From: Achromobacter anxifer | GTDB taxonomy: Bacteria; Pseudomonadota; Gammaproteobacteria; Burkholderiales; Burkholderiaceae_B | Assembly: GCF_903652925.1 (NCBI RefSeq) | Contig: NZ_CAHLAR010000005.1 | Span: 186,001-250,000 of the forward strand | DNA: 64,000 nt | Direction: 5' to 3' | Part shown: positions 33,969 to 41,950 of the stretch, piece after piece | Layout of the letters: each line of letters starts with the position of its first letter | Position numbering within the stretch: the stretch's first letter is position 1 | Program-made: the position numbers and the translations under genes | Notes under the pieces: generated by a model | Database searches by the model: none | The model's input: only the letters and a program-made list of their open reading frames with translations | What the model was told of the DNA's origin: nothing

Positions 33969-33999
33969 CCCTACAGGTTTCAGGCCACGCTCAATCCTC

Positions 34000-34021
34000 A
34001 ACCGCCCTCCGGGCGGTTTTT
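34000..34021 (+). terminator. Rho-independent terminator
   Basis: ACCGCCC and GGGCGGT with a 3-4-nt loop, then T5. Confidence 0.85.
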
Positions 34022-34089
34022 CACGTCCATGCGGAGTGCTGACCAGAGAGGGAGGACTTCGCGGATGTCTGCGCAGCCGGGCTATGGTG

Positions 34090-34118
34090 TTGTGCAAATG
34101 AATGTTTCAAGGTATACT
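34090..34118 (+). promoter_or_regulatory. Sigma-70-like promoter of recA
   Basis: TTGTGC (34090-34095), 17 bp, then TATACT (34113-34118). I see no convincing LexA box. Confidence 0.7.
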
Positions 34119-34142
34119 AATGTTCGAAGGAGCAGTATCCCT

Positions 34143-35135
34143 ATGGAACAAGACACGAAGGTCTCGGACGAGAAGTCCAAGGCGTTGGCCGCTGCATTGG
34201 CTCACATTGAGAAGCAGTTCGGCAAAGGCAGCATCATGCGGCTCGGTGAGGGTGAGCAGTCCGCAGTCGAAGTCGTCAGCACCGGCTCGCTCCGGCTGGA
34301 TCGCGCGCTGGGCATCGGCGGCCTTCCGCGAGGCCGGGTGGTCGAGATCTACGGCCCTGAATCTTCGGGCAAGACCACCCTGATGTTGCAGGTGGTCGCC
34401 CAAGCCCAGAAGCTGGGCGGCACCTGTGCCTTCGTGGATGCGGAGCACGCGCTGGACACCGGCTATGCCCAGAAGCTCGGCGTGAACATCGACGATCTGC
34501 TGATCTCCCAGCCCGACAACGCCGAGCAGGCCCTGGAGATCACCGACAAGCTGGTTTCGTCCGGCGCTGTGGATGTGGTGGTCATCGACTCGGTCGCCGC
34601 GCTGACCCCGAAAGCCGAAATCGAAGGCGAGATGGGCGATTCGCTGCCCGGCCTGCAAGCCCGCCTTATGAGCCAGGCCCTGCGCAAGCTGACCGCAACC
34701 ATCAAGAAGACCAACTGCATCGTCATCTTCATCAACCAGATCCGCATGAAGATCGGCGTGATGTTCGGCAACCCCGAAACCACGACTGGCGGCAACGCGC
34801 TCAAGTTCTATGCCTCGGTACGCCTGGACATCCGTCGCGTCGGCACGATCAAGAAGGGTGAGGAGGCCATCGGCAATGAAACAAGGGTGAAGGTCGTAAA
34901 GAACAAGGTTGCGCCTCCGTTCAAGACCGCCGAGTTCGACATCCTGTTTGGCAAGGGCGTGAACCGCGCCGGCGAGCTGATCGACATCGCCTTGGACCAG
35001 AAGGTGATCGACAAGGCTGGCGCCTGGTTCTCGTTTCAGGGCGAGAAGATCGGCCAGGGCCGCGACAACGCCTGCGAATTCCTGCGCGAGAATCCCGACG
35101 TGATGTCCGCAATCGAGGCCAAGCTGGCTCTCTGA
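34143..35135 (+). CDS. recA: RecA recombinase with short C-terminus
   Basis: Over 330 residues all RecA core motifs are present: Walker [10 protein letters not shown] (about 66-74), [17 protein letters not shown] (Walker B), loop L1 in the [17 protein letters not shown] stretch, [25 protein letters not shown] (split here over L2), and the C-terminal domain. The protein stops at AIEAKLAL, lacking the 20 or so residues of acidic tail that moderate chromosomal RecA. ATG 34143 has AAGGAG upstream. It may act with the exonuclease and annealing protein, or in SOS-independent repair of incoming DNA. Confidence 0.95.
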   Translation: MEQDTKVSDEKSKALAAALAHIEKQFGKGSIMRLGEGEQSAVEVVSTGSLRLDRALGIGGLPRGRVVEIYGPESSGKTTLMLQVVAQAQKLGGTCAFVDAEHALDTGYAQKLGVNIDDLLISQPDNAEQALEITDKLVSSGAVDVVVIDSVAALTPKAEIEGEMGDSLPGLQARLMSQALRKLTATIKKTNCIVIFINQIRMKIGVMFGNPETTTGGNALKFYASVRLDIRRVGTIKKGEEAIGNETRVKVVKNKVAPPFKTAEFDILFGKGVNRAGELIDIALDQKVIDKAGAWFSFQGEKIGQGRDNACEFLRENPDVMSAIEAKLAL

Positions 35136-35161
35136 GCGATCATCGACTGCTGTTTATAGCC

Positions 35162-35530
35162 ATGACCATTCGCACCAGCATCCCTGACTACATCGCCGGC
35201 TTGGACATCAGCCAATGCCAGACGGCGATCGACTACGCCACCGCGCGGATGCAAACGCTGAAGGAAGGCGGCAAGGTGGACGTCTGGACCGTCAGCGCGT
35301 CCGTCGTTGAATACGCCTCCCTGGACCAGCGTGCCGCGATCGCCTGGATGGCCGAGGCACTGCGCCTGATGGTCCTGCACAACAAGGGCGTGCATGAGCT
35401 CAAAATCGAGTCCTCTTTCGAGTGGAAATCCGAAGCTCAGGAGTGGGTTGCGCGCCACGCCAAGTCGACGCCCGCGCGGTTTGTGCGCGAACTGACGGAA
35501 CTGCCCGGCGAGACAGCTGGCAACAACTGA
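35162..35530 (+). CDS. Unknown 122-residue protein downstream of recA
   Basis: A soluble helical protein, not recognised. It starts 26 bp after recA without a terminator between, so it probably shares the recA transcript. No Shine-Dalgarno is obvious. A possible hairpin terminator follows at 35556. Confidence 0.7.
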   Translation: MTIRTSIPDYIAGLDISQCQTAIDYATARMQTLKEGGKVDVWTVSASVVEYASLDQRAAIAWMAEALRLMVLHNKGVHELKIESSFEWKSEAQEWVARHAKSTPARFVRELTELPGETAGNN

Positions 35531-35555
35531 TCCGATCGACGACTCGTATGTACAT

Positions 35556-35583
35556 AAAGCTACGCTCATGCGTGGCTTTATTG
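35556..35583 (+). terminator. Possible terminator
   Basis: AAAGCTACG and GCGTGGCTTT pair with one mismatch around a short loop; TTTATTG follows. Confidence 0.45.
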
Positions 35584-35646
35584 CCACTGGCCGTGATTGA
35601 AAGCTAAACGATTTTATGCTGCGTAAGCAGCCATTACGCAACTTCC

Positions 35647-36750
35647 ATGCACTATCTTCTTCTGCTGCTGGTGTTCCCCCTGGCCTGGCCTTTTGTCGCC
35701 AAGCGCATCTTTGGCCACGAAATCACTTTCGGTGAGCTGGGGATCAACCTGGCCGTCGGGTGCCTGGTCGTGACCATCGGATTCTTCGGCGGCCGGTACA
35801 TCACCGCGGCCGACACCGAGCTGCTCAACGGGGAGGTCCACCGGAAGGAATCCCACCAGGTCTCCTGTGAGCATTCTTACACCTGCAACTGCCGCGAGAG
35901 CTGCTCAGGCTCGGGTACGAGCCGCAGCTGCACCACGACGTGCGACACCTGCTACGAGCATCTCTACGATATCGACCATACGCTCTATACGACTGTCGGC
36001 GACATCGACATCCGTCGTGAAGACCGCCAAGGCCTGATCGTGCCTGAACGCTTCAAGCGCGCCCAGATCGGCGACCCGGTGGCTCAGACTCATTGGCACC
36101 TGAATTACATCAAGGCAGCCCCCGAGTCGTTGTTCAACAAGGGTGCCGGCCAGGACGCGCTGGAGCGCTATCGCGCGGACATTCCGGCCTACCCAGCAGA
36201 CGTCTACGACTACCACTACGTGAATCGCGTTCTGCCCGTAAACGTGGCTGTGCCCGATGTGGGCGACTGGAACATGAGGCTGGCGCTCGCCCTGCGCAAG
36301 CTGGGGCCCAGCAAGCAGGTCAACGCGATCATCGTGATGACCAAGCACGACTCGATGTATGCAGAGGCCCTGGAAGCCGCCTGGCTGGGGGGCAAGAAGA
36401 ACGATGTAGTCCTGGTGCTGGGCACTCCGGAGTATCCCAAGATCGACTGGGCCCGCGTCATCAGCTGGACCGACAACCATACGTTCAAGGTGGAACTGCG
36501 GGACGCAACCACGGCCATGAAAGAGGCCTCCGCGCCGGCCGTGGTGGACATGCTCGAACAGCACATCGCTCGCGCCTTCGAACGCAAGAGCATGAAGGAC
36601 TTCGAGTACCTCAAGACGCTGATTGAGCCGCCCACCTGGCTGCTGGTGCTGCTTTTCGTCGTTTCCGTGATCGTGTCGGTCGGCCTGTCCTTCTACCTCG
36701 CCCGCGATGGCGTGTCCGGTGCCCCTCGACGTTTCCGTCGTTTCCGTTAG
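35647..36750 (+). CDS. Cysteine-rich membrane protein
   Basis: This protein of 367 residues has two N-terminal membrane segments (1-20, 32-50). A cysteine cluster follows (about 72-105, with CEHSYTCNCRESC and CTTTCDTC pieces) that may bind metal or form disulfides. A long soluble domain ends in a C-terminal membrane segment (about 328-350) and a basic tail. The family is not recognised. The LemA-like gene follows after 40 bp, so the pair is probably one operon. Confidence 0.7.
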   Translation: MHYLLLLLVFPLAWPFVAKRIFGHEITFGELGINLAVGCLVVTIGFFGGRYITAADTELLNGEVHRKESHQVSCEHSYTCNCRESCSGSGTSRSCTTTCDTCYEHLYDIDHTLYTTVGDIDIRREDRQGLIVPERFKRAQIGDPVAQTHWHLNYIKAAPESLFNKGAGQDALERYRADIPAYPADVYDYHYVNRVLPVNVAVPDVGDWNMRLALALRKLGPSKQVNAIIVMTKHDSMYAEALEAAWLGGKKNDVVLVLGTPEYPKIDWARVISWTDNHTFKVELRDATTAMKEASAPAVVDMLEQHIARAFERKSMKDFEYLKTLIEPPTWLLVLLFVVSVIVSVGLSFYLARDGVSGAPRRFRRFR

Positions 36751-36790
36751 TCCTTTTCTTTCAACTACCTATCGCTCTTAGGAGATTTCT

Positions 36791-37378
36791 ATGAATCGTA
36801 AGTCCCAAACTGGCAGCGCCGGCGTGATTGCCCTGATCGTCCTCGGGGTGATCGCCGCAGTCATCGCCACGGTCATCATGATGTTCGTGTCGGCAGGCAA
36901 CACGGCCAACCGGCTGGAGAAGGCGCTGGATGCCACCTGGACCAACAACCAGAACATCCTCTCCAACTACACCCAGAAGCTCCTCGAGGCCGTGCAAGTG
37001 CCCGAGATGATGCGTGACGATCTGGTGAAGGTCGCGCGCGAGGCGCTCGAAGGGCGCTACGGTGCCGATGGCTCCAAGGCGGTGTTCCAGATGATCACCG
37101 AGCAGAACCCGGTGGTGTCCGAACAGCTGTACGTCAAGATCCAGACCCTCATCGAGGCTGGCCGCAATGAATTCCAGACTGCGCAGACCCGCCTGATCGA
37201 CCAGAAGCGCGTCTACGAGACGGCGCTGGACCAGATTCCGCAGGGTTTCCTGATGCGCACCATGGGCTATCCGAAGAAAGACCTGTCGGTGTACAAGCCC
37301 GTGATCACCGACGGCGTGGCGCGCACCTTCGAGACCGGCCGTGAATCGGCGCCAATCCAGCTGCGTCCCGCCAAGTAA
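36791..37378 (+). CDS. LemA-like membrane-anchored protein
   Basis: This protein of 195 residues has one N-terminal membrane segment (about 11-33) and a helical domain (40-150) whose pattern resembles LemA (a long helix with TWTNNQNILSNYTQK, then Y-rich helical pairs). LemA proteins are widespread with unknown function. It forms an apparent two-gene operon with the cysteine-rich membrane protein. Confidence 0.65.
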   Translation: MNRKSQTGSAGVIALIVLGVIAAVIATVIMMFVSAGNTANRLEKALDATWTNNQNILSNYTQKLLEAVQVPEMMRDDLVKVAREALEGRYGADGSKAVFQMITEQNPVVSEQLYVKIQTLIEAGRNEFQTAQTRLIDQKRVYETALDQIPQGFLMRTMGYPKKDLSVYKPVITDGVARTFETGRESAPIQLRPAK

Positions 37379-37396
37379 GGCCTGTCCTTCCGCCCG

Positions 37397-37424
37397 AGCC
37401 CCTCGTGAATGAGGGGCTTTTTTT
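37397..37424 (+). terminator. Rho-independent terminator
   Basis: AGCCCCTC and GAGGGGCT around 6 nt, then T7. Confidence 0.9.
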
Positions 37425-37530
37425 ATGGCGTTCCGGACGCAGCTCTCGCATCCCGGCTGCCGGCTGCGCAAACCTCTTGACCAGGCTCGAGCGCTTCCCG
37501 TCTGGTCAGCATGAGCGGAGGTGCTCTGCC

Positions 37531-37536
37531 TATACG
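37531..37536 (+). promoter_or_regulatory. CTATACG promoter box for the 37573 gene
   Basis: TATACG preceded by GCC, 36 bp before the ATG. Confidence 0.6.
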
Positions 37537-37572
37537 TGAACAGGTCATCAACTTATTTGGAAGGAAAGCAAC

Positions 37573-38355
37573 ATGTCTATCTACATTACCCATTTCGACG
37601 AGCAATCCAAGGTTCAACACCTGTCTGCCGATGGCGACGCAATAGGTCTGGGGGCGCTCGTCGCACTCGCACCGGAGCCTGGCTACAAGGTAGACTTGGA
37701 GGACTATGTCGCACACGCGATCGCTGGCAGAAAGTACCGGGTCATCGGTATCGAAGCCTTGAACTCGGCTTACAACGAGCGCCTGGGCATCGAGCTCGAG
37801 CGCAACGCCCGCCGGCAGATCAATGCTGGAAAGGAGCGCTGGTATGCAGCTGTCAAGCTTGCAGTGGTCTTGACCAACGAAGACGGATCGCTGGCACGGA
37901 TCGACAAGAGCCCCGGCGAGACGTTCCTGGAACGCTACCTACGCTGCACGGTACCTGCCGAGATCCTGAGTGTGCTCGATGCCGGCAACGGCAAAGAGCC
38001 TGTGGCAGACGTCGACTATTCGATTTCTACCTACGAGCACCTGTATCCGAAGTATCAGGCGTTGGATCAGACCTGCGACGAATGGTCTAACCGGCCCACA
38101 GCATGCCTGGCGCTTTTTCTGCTGAGCGATCAGCAGGTGCGCGTTCAGCTGAAAACGTCGGTTACCGCTAAGGGACAGCTGACGACGGCCAAGCTCATGC
38201 AGCTGGCGAAGCGTGAACGTTGGATAGAAAAAGCCGTCCCGGCCGACGCCTATTTCACGGACCCGTTCCCGGAGTTCGCGCCGTACCGTCAAGAGGTGAA
38301 TTACGACGAAATCGCCCAGGAACTCACGGCACTGCACAAGGCCGGCGAGCTCTAA
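37573..38355 (+). CDS. Unknown 260-residue protein
   Basis: A soluble mixed alpha/beta protein, not recognised. GGAAGGAAA precedes the ATG. CTATACG box and own terminator; single-gene unit. Confidence 0.8.
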   Translation: MSIYITHFDEQSKVQHLSADGDAIGLGALVALAPEPGYKVDLEDYVAHAIAGRKYRVIGIEALNSAYNERLGIELERNARRQINAGKERWYAAVKLAVVLTNEDGSLARIDKSPGETFLERYLRCTVPAEILSVLDAGNGKEPVADVDYSISTYEHLYPKYQALDQTCDEWSNRPTACLALFLLSDQQVRVQLKTSVTAKGQLTTAKLMQLAKRERWIEKAVPADAYFTDPFPEFAPYRQEVNYDEIAQELTALHKAGEL

Positions 38356-38369
38356 GCGGCTCCCCCTCC

Positions 38370-38397
38370 AGGCCCAGCACGATGCTGGGCCTTTTTC
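38370..38397 (+). terminator. Rho-independent terminator
   Basis: AGGCCCAGCA and TGCTGGGCCT with a 3-nt loop, then TTTTTC. Confidence 0.9.
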
Positions 38398-38425
38398 ATG
38401 CTCAGCACGATGCTGACCGCCGCGC

Positions 38426-38431
38426 TATACC
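38426..38431 (+). promoter_or_regulatory. CTATACC promoter box for the 38470 gene
   Basis: One-base variant of CTATACG, 38 bp before the ATG. Confidence 0.5.
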
Positions 38432-38469
38432 TTGAAGGCAATGTCGCCAGAGGAAACACTGAAGTCAGA

Positions 38470-39069
38470 ATGAAAATCCACTATCAAAAGCTCCAATCGA
38501 TTCTTTCCGCTTCGGACATCGCAGCACTTACCGCCCACGCCGAGAAGGCCGGCTATCCGCAGACGGACATACCGATGCGGGCCGTCTTGGATGTGTGCAG
38601 TACGGAAATCACGCTGAAGGCGCTCATGCTCTTCTGCAAAACCCCGTACCATTCCGTGGTCCAGTCCGTCGCTATAGCGATGGCCTTCCCCACAAGCAAG
38701 AAGCTCATAGACGAACGCCAAGCCCTGGCGATGAATATGATGCTGCAATGGTTGACGGAATCGACAGATCGTGACGAAATCATGCGGACCGCCAGGAAGC
38801 TGGCGCAAGACTCTCTGTCCGCCGCGCAAGCGAACTACGAGCTCCAGAAGCGCATCAACAATGGCAACGCGGACGCGAGCATCGTCTCTGCGGCCAAGGC
38901 CCTCGTCGAGGCGCTCAATCCCGATCTCAACCAGGTATTCCAACTGACGCTGGCCACACTGCTAGCTGGCGTCAAGGAATCCGAAAAGGCGGGCACTCGC
39001 CATCAGTACGAGTCCTACTGCCGCAAGCAGATCGTGGTAGCTCTCGACCTGGCCGAAACGACAGCATAG
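38470..39069 (+). CDS. Unknown 199-residue helical protein
   Basis: All-helical and soluble; not recognised. AGAGGAAA precedes the ATG; the longer frame from 38398 crosses the promoter box. Own terminator at 39085. Confidence 0.75.
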   Translation: MKIHYQKLQSILSASDIAALTAHAEKAGYPQTDIPMRAVLDVCSTEITLKALMLFCKTPYHSVVQSVAIAMAFPTSKKLIDERQALAMNMMLQWLTESTDRDEIMRTARKLAQDSLSAAQANYELQKRINNGNADASIVSAAKALVEALNPDLNQVFQLTLATLLAGVKESEKAGTRHQYESYCRKQIVVALDLAETTA

Positions 39070-39084
39070 GCACGACACCCCTCC

Positions 39085-39107
39085 GCCCCTCTATGAGGGG
39101 CTTTTTC
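39085..39107 (+). terminator. Rho-independent terminator
   Basis: GCCCCTC and GAGGGGC around 3 nt, then TTTTTC. Confidence 0.85.
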
Positions 39108-39175
39108 ATTTCGGAGCATGCCACCGGCTGACCAGACCACAGAGTTCGGGCGGCGCGGCGCTTCCTTCACCGGCC

Positions 39176-39181
39176 TATACG
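39176..39181 (+). promoter_or_regulatory. CTATACG promoter box for the 39232 gene
   Basis: TATACG preceded by GCC, 50 bp before the ATG. Confidence 0.6.
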
Positions 39182-39231
39182 CAGTGAGGCCATTTCGGCA
39201 GTACCTCACTGCCATCCACAAGGAAGAAATC

Positions 39232-39984
39232 ATGCTGAACACCCAAACCACTGTTACCCCTGCCTTGACCGCAGCCTGCGCGGCACCGACTGATCAAGAG
39301 TGGCGAATGGCGGCCGGCGACACGCTGGGCGGTTTCACTGTCGGCCACCTGGCGAAGGTGATCGGAAACCCCAGCGCGGCCTTTATCATCGGCCTGCGCC
39401 ACAACGCCATAGACATGGGCCGAGTGGATGTCCTTCTGGACTATCCCAGCGCTCGGCCAGTCGATGCGCCAGCAGGAGCAACTTCGTGCCGGCTCCAGGT
39501 CACCGATGCTTCGATCTCCAGCACCGGGCCCGCTGGCCCGACCGTGGCGCCGCACAAGCGCCCGGGGCGCCCCAAGATCCACGAGTTCGGCACCGCGCCG
39601 AAAGTGGTCCCGAAGGGCTATTCGCTTCAGCAGGAGCGACTGGTCCAGGACGTCGAAGCGCTGCGCGACGCGTTCAAGGGCAAGTTCGTGGTGCTGGTGG
39701 AATCTGCTCCGGTGGCGGACGGCTCCGGCCGGCGCCGAATCGGCATCTTCACGTGGCATCCGTCGTTCTCGCGCTGGCGCCATGGTGGCTACTACGTAGG
39801 CAACGTCAGCCACCTCAATGGCGGCATTGGCTGCGTGAGCAACAACTACGCCGACAAGAAGTGGCGCATCGTCTGCGATGATCGCCGTGCTGGCCTGGGA
39901 GAACCGGGCGACTTTACGTTCCCGTCCCGCGACGCTGCGGCGCGCGCGGAACTGGAGTACACCACTGTGTTGAAGTCGCTGTAA
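39232..39984 (+). CDS. Unknown protein with an AT-hook-like motif
   Basis: The 250 residues include an N-terminal helical part (about 20-60), a central disordered stretch with KRPGRPKIHEF (an AT-hook-like GRP core, about residue 110), and a beta-rich C-terminal domain with RIGIFTWHPSFSRWRHGGYYVG. DNA binding is possible. The family is not recognised. AAGGAAG precedes the ATG. Confidence 0.7.
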   Translation: MLNTQTTVTPALTAACAAPTDQEWRMAAGDTLGGFTVGHLAKVIGNPSAAFIIGLRHNAIDMGRVDVLLDYPSARPVDAPAGATSCRLQVTDASISSTGPAGPTVAPHKRPGRPKIHEFGTAPKVVPKGYSLQQERLVQDVEALRDAFKGKFVVLVESAPVADGSGRRRIGIFTWHPSFSRWRHGGYYVGNVSHLNGGIGCVSNNYADKKWRIVCDDRRAGLGEPGDFTFPSRDAAARAELEYTTVLKSL

Positions 39985-40001
39985 GGGCACCAAGCCTCTA
40001 C

Positions 40002-40033
40002 GCCCCGTCCAGTTATGCTGGCGGGGCTTTTTC
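40002..40033 (+). terminator. Rho-independent terminator
   Basis: GCCCCG and CGGGGC with an inner CCAG/CTGG stem, then TTTTTC. Confidence 0.75.
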
Positions 40034-40042
40034 ATGGGCGTG

Positions 40043-40070
40043 AAAAAGGCCACCCGGGAAGGGCGGCCTT
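40043..40070 (-). terminator. Terminator of the thymidine kinase gene
   Basis: AAGGCC and GGCCTT with an inner CCC/GGG pair, then minus-strand T-run. Confidence 0.7.
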
Positions 40071-40082
40071 GGAGGTGCAGCG

Positions 40083-40682
40083 TTATGCGGCCAGGCGACG
40101 CGGAATTTTCACCACGTCGTGGAAGCAGTCGCCGCAGACGGCGCGGTACTGGGCATCGCCGATCAGGACCCTGGGGCCTTGACGCAAGCGATTGCCCTCT
40201 GCGTCGGTACGGATGTTCATTGTGGCCTTGGAGCCGCATTCGCATGTGTTCCGGATCTCCTCGATGTCCTCCGCCAGGCTGAGCAGCATGGCAGACCCCG
40301 GAAAGGGGTGACCCTGGAAATCGGTACGCAGACCAAAGCACATCACCGGCACGTTGAACTGGTGCGCGGCCAGGTGCAGTGTCTGGACCTGCTCAGCGGT
40401 GAGGAACTGAGCCTCATCGATGAGCACAGCGCCGACGTTCTGACCGGCCTTGAGGCCGAAATCGCGCACGGCCACCTTGAAATCGGTGTCGCGATCGAAG
40501 ACGGGGGCCACACGTTGTGCGCCGAGGCGCGACGTGACGAGTCCCTCGCCGAAGCGGACATCCACCTTGGCCGTCCACAGGGCTACGAGCCGTTTGTTGG
40601 ACTCGTAGTTGTGAGCGATCTGCAAGAGCTGCGTGGACTTGCCCGCGTTCATGGCGGCGTAGCGAAAATAGAGCTTCGACAT
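40083..40682 (-). CDS. tdk: Thymidine kinase (TK1 type)
   Basis: This protein of 199 residues has the P-loop AAMNAGKSTQLLQ (about 9-21), the lasso aspartate in LIDEAQFL (about 87-94), and zinc cysteines in TCECGSK and AVCGDC. It phosphorylates thymidine to dTMP for salvage. TK1-type kinases are common in Gammaproteobacteria and phages but not general in Burkholderiales. A plasmid copy may supply dTTP after DNA entry. Box TATACA lies just upstream. Confidence 0.95.
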   Translation of the reverse strand: MSKLYFRYAAMNAGKSTQLLQIAHNYESNKRLVALWTAKVDVRFGEGLVTSRLGAQRVAPVFDRDTDFKVAVRDFGLKAGQNVGAVLIDEAQFLTAEQVQTLHLAAHQFNVPVMCFGLRTDFQGHPFPGSAMLLSLAEDIEEIRNTCECGSKATMNIRTDAEGNRLRQGPRVLIGDAQYRAVCGDCFHDVVKIPRRLAA

Positions 40683-40708
40683 AGTGTGCTTTCTCGGAAA
40701 AGTCTCTC

Positions 40709-40735
40709 TGTATAGCTCCCCGCGCGGACGCGGGG
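40709..40735 (-). promoter_or_regulatory. tdk promoter box with adjacent hairpin
   Basis: Minus-strand CTATACA (TATACA at 40709-40714) directly follows a 7-bp hairpin CCCCGCG/CGCGGGG (40718-40735). The hairpin also lies just after the stop of the upstream gene. Confidence 0.45.
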
Positions 40736-40744
40736 AAACCTCGA

Positions 40745-41185
40745 TCAGGCCATCACCATTGCCGAAGGCATGGCCAGGGCCGCAGCAAGCCGGCGAGCCA
40801 GGATATTGCGCGCTTTGGGCTTCACAGCTTCGGCCGCGAAGTAGGCCAGCACCATACGCTCCACATCAAAGTGGTTCATGTAGCACCACGACGAATCGGG
40901 CGTCAGCATCGCGGGCGGGTAAATGCCGCATCGCGGATTGGCCTTGTTCAACCACTGAGCGAATTCACCATACTTGCCTTCGGCAAAAATGTTGAATTCA
41001 CCGCGCGCGTTGATGTGCAGGTAGCCCTTGAGCTGGACGCTGAATGACGCCGCCATCGCATGGAGCGCGCCGGCCAGGGCCGACTCGCGCTGGTGGCTAT
41101 GCGCAAGCGACGATATGGCGCCGGCGGCGAAATTTTCATGGGCGGCCTTCAGGACGATGACGGCTTGCTGGAATTGCTTGTTCAT
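40745..41185 (-). CDS. Unknown 146-residue protein
   Basis: Soluble and alanine-rich with tyrosine/tryptophan patches; not recognised. ATG 41185 has AAGGAAA upstream; the longer frame is a shadow. It starts 32 bp after the ADP-ribosyltransferase-like gene, so the two probably share a transcript. Confidence 0.7.
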   Translation of the reverse strand: MNKQFQQAVIVLKAAHENFAAGAISSLAHSHQRESALAGALHAMAASFSVQLKGYLHINARGEFNIFAEGKYGEFAQWLNKANPRCGIYPPAMLTPDSSWCYMNHFDVERMVLAYFAAEAVKPKARNILARRLAAALAMPSAMVMA

Positions 41186-41217
41186 GATGTATTTCCTTGG
41201 GTTGTGATGAGAGAATT

Positions 41218-41781
41218 TCAGTGCTTGGGCAGGTGACGCATGTCCAGGGTCACGTCCGCGGCGCGGATGACCTTGTAGGACTTGATCACTTTGGGATTGA
41301 ATACGACGAGCCAATGCTTTCTGCCGTTCGGGGTATGCCAGGCGGCATCGATGCCCTGCTCGGCGAGCCAGCGGGCCAGCGCAACGCCGGGTTTGCCGGC
41401 GACGGCCTCGTAGTTGACGCACAGGTTCACGAGAACCTGGGCATTAATCTCTGCGCGGACCACGTGAGCGTCAACCTTGCGGGCAACGTTCGCGTGCAGA
41501 TCGGCGAGGATCTCTTTGCGGTGCTTGAGGCGCTCGAGGCCCTTGACGAAGTCCACCACAGTGTCCAACGGCAGTCGGGTGTTCTCGAGTAGGCTCAGCT
41601 CGGAGGTGAGCGTCACCAGGGTGGTGACCTTGCCTCCGCGCGCATAGCGGTATGCGTCCTCATAGTCGGTGCTCAGGTAGATGCCGGGTCCGCACTCGTA
41701 GCGGCCGGCGCGCGGGGCCTGCACTTCGGGATCAGAGTCCCAACGCATACCTCCGTGCCAAAGCGCGAATGATTTCTGCAT
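41218..41781 (-). CDS. ADP-ribosyltransferase-like protein
   Basis: The N-terminal third of this 187-residue protein has a pattern seen in the ART/RNA-phosphotransferase-like fold: ALWHGGMRWD (His strand), then GPGIYLSTDYEDAYRYARG (the G-x-Y-L-S strand with helix). The remainder includes helices and LVVFNP. The catalytic glutamate is not obvious. It may modify a host protein or nucleic acid, but that is a fold-based guess. CTATACG box 27 bp upstream. Confidence 0.5.
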   Translation of the reverse strand: MQKSFALWHGGMRWDSDPEVQAPRAGRYECGPGIYLSTDYEDAYRYARGGKVTTLVTLTSELSLLENTRLPLDTVVDFVKGLERLKHRKEILADLHANVARKVDAHVVRAEINAQVLVNLCVNYEAVAGKPGVALARWLAEQGIDAAWHTPNGRKHWLVVFNPKVIKSYKVIRAADVTLDMRHLPKH

Positions 41782-41808
41782 GATTGTCCTTTCGGTTATG
41801 GCCTAACT

Positions 41809-41814
41809 CGTATA
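41809..41814 (-). promoter_or_regulatory. CTATACG promoter box
   Basis: TATACG preceded by CGC, 27 bp before the ATG at 41781. Confidence 0.6.
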
Positions 41815-41905
41815 GCGAGAAAGGCGGCAAGAAAGGACTAGCGAAAATCAGATAGGCATATGGCGAGTTGTCGCGTATCTTTGCACAACCGACAACCCTG
41901 AAATG

Positions 41906-41928
41906 AAAAAGCCCGCAAACTGCGGGCT
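41906..41928 (-). terminator. Terminator of the 41951-43852 gene
   Basis: AGCCCGCA and TGCGGGCT around 3 nt, then minus-strand TTTTTC. Confidence 0.85.
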
Positions 41929-41950
41929 CTTTAGGCGGGGCGGTGATGCC

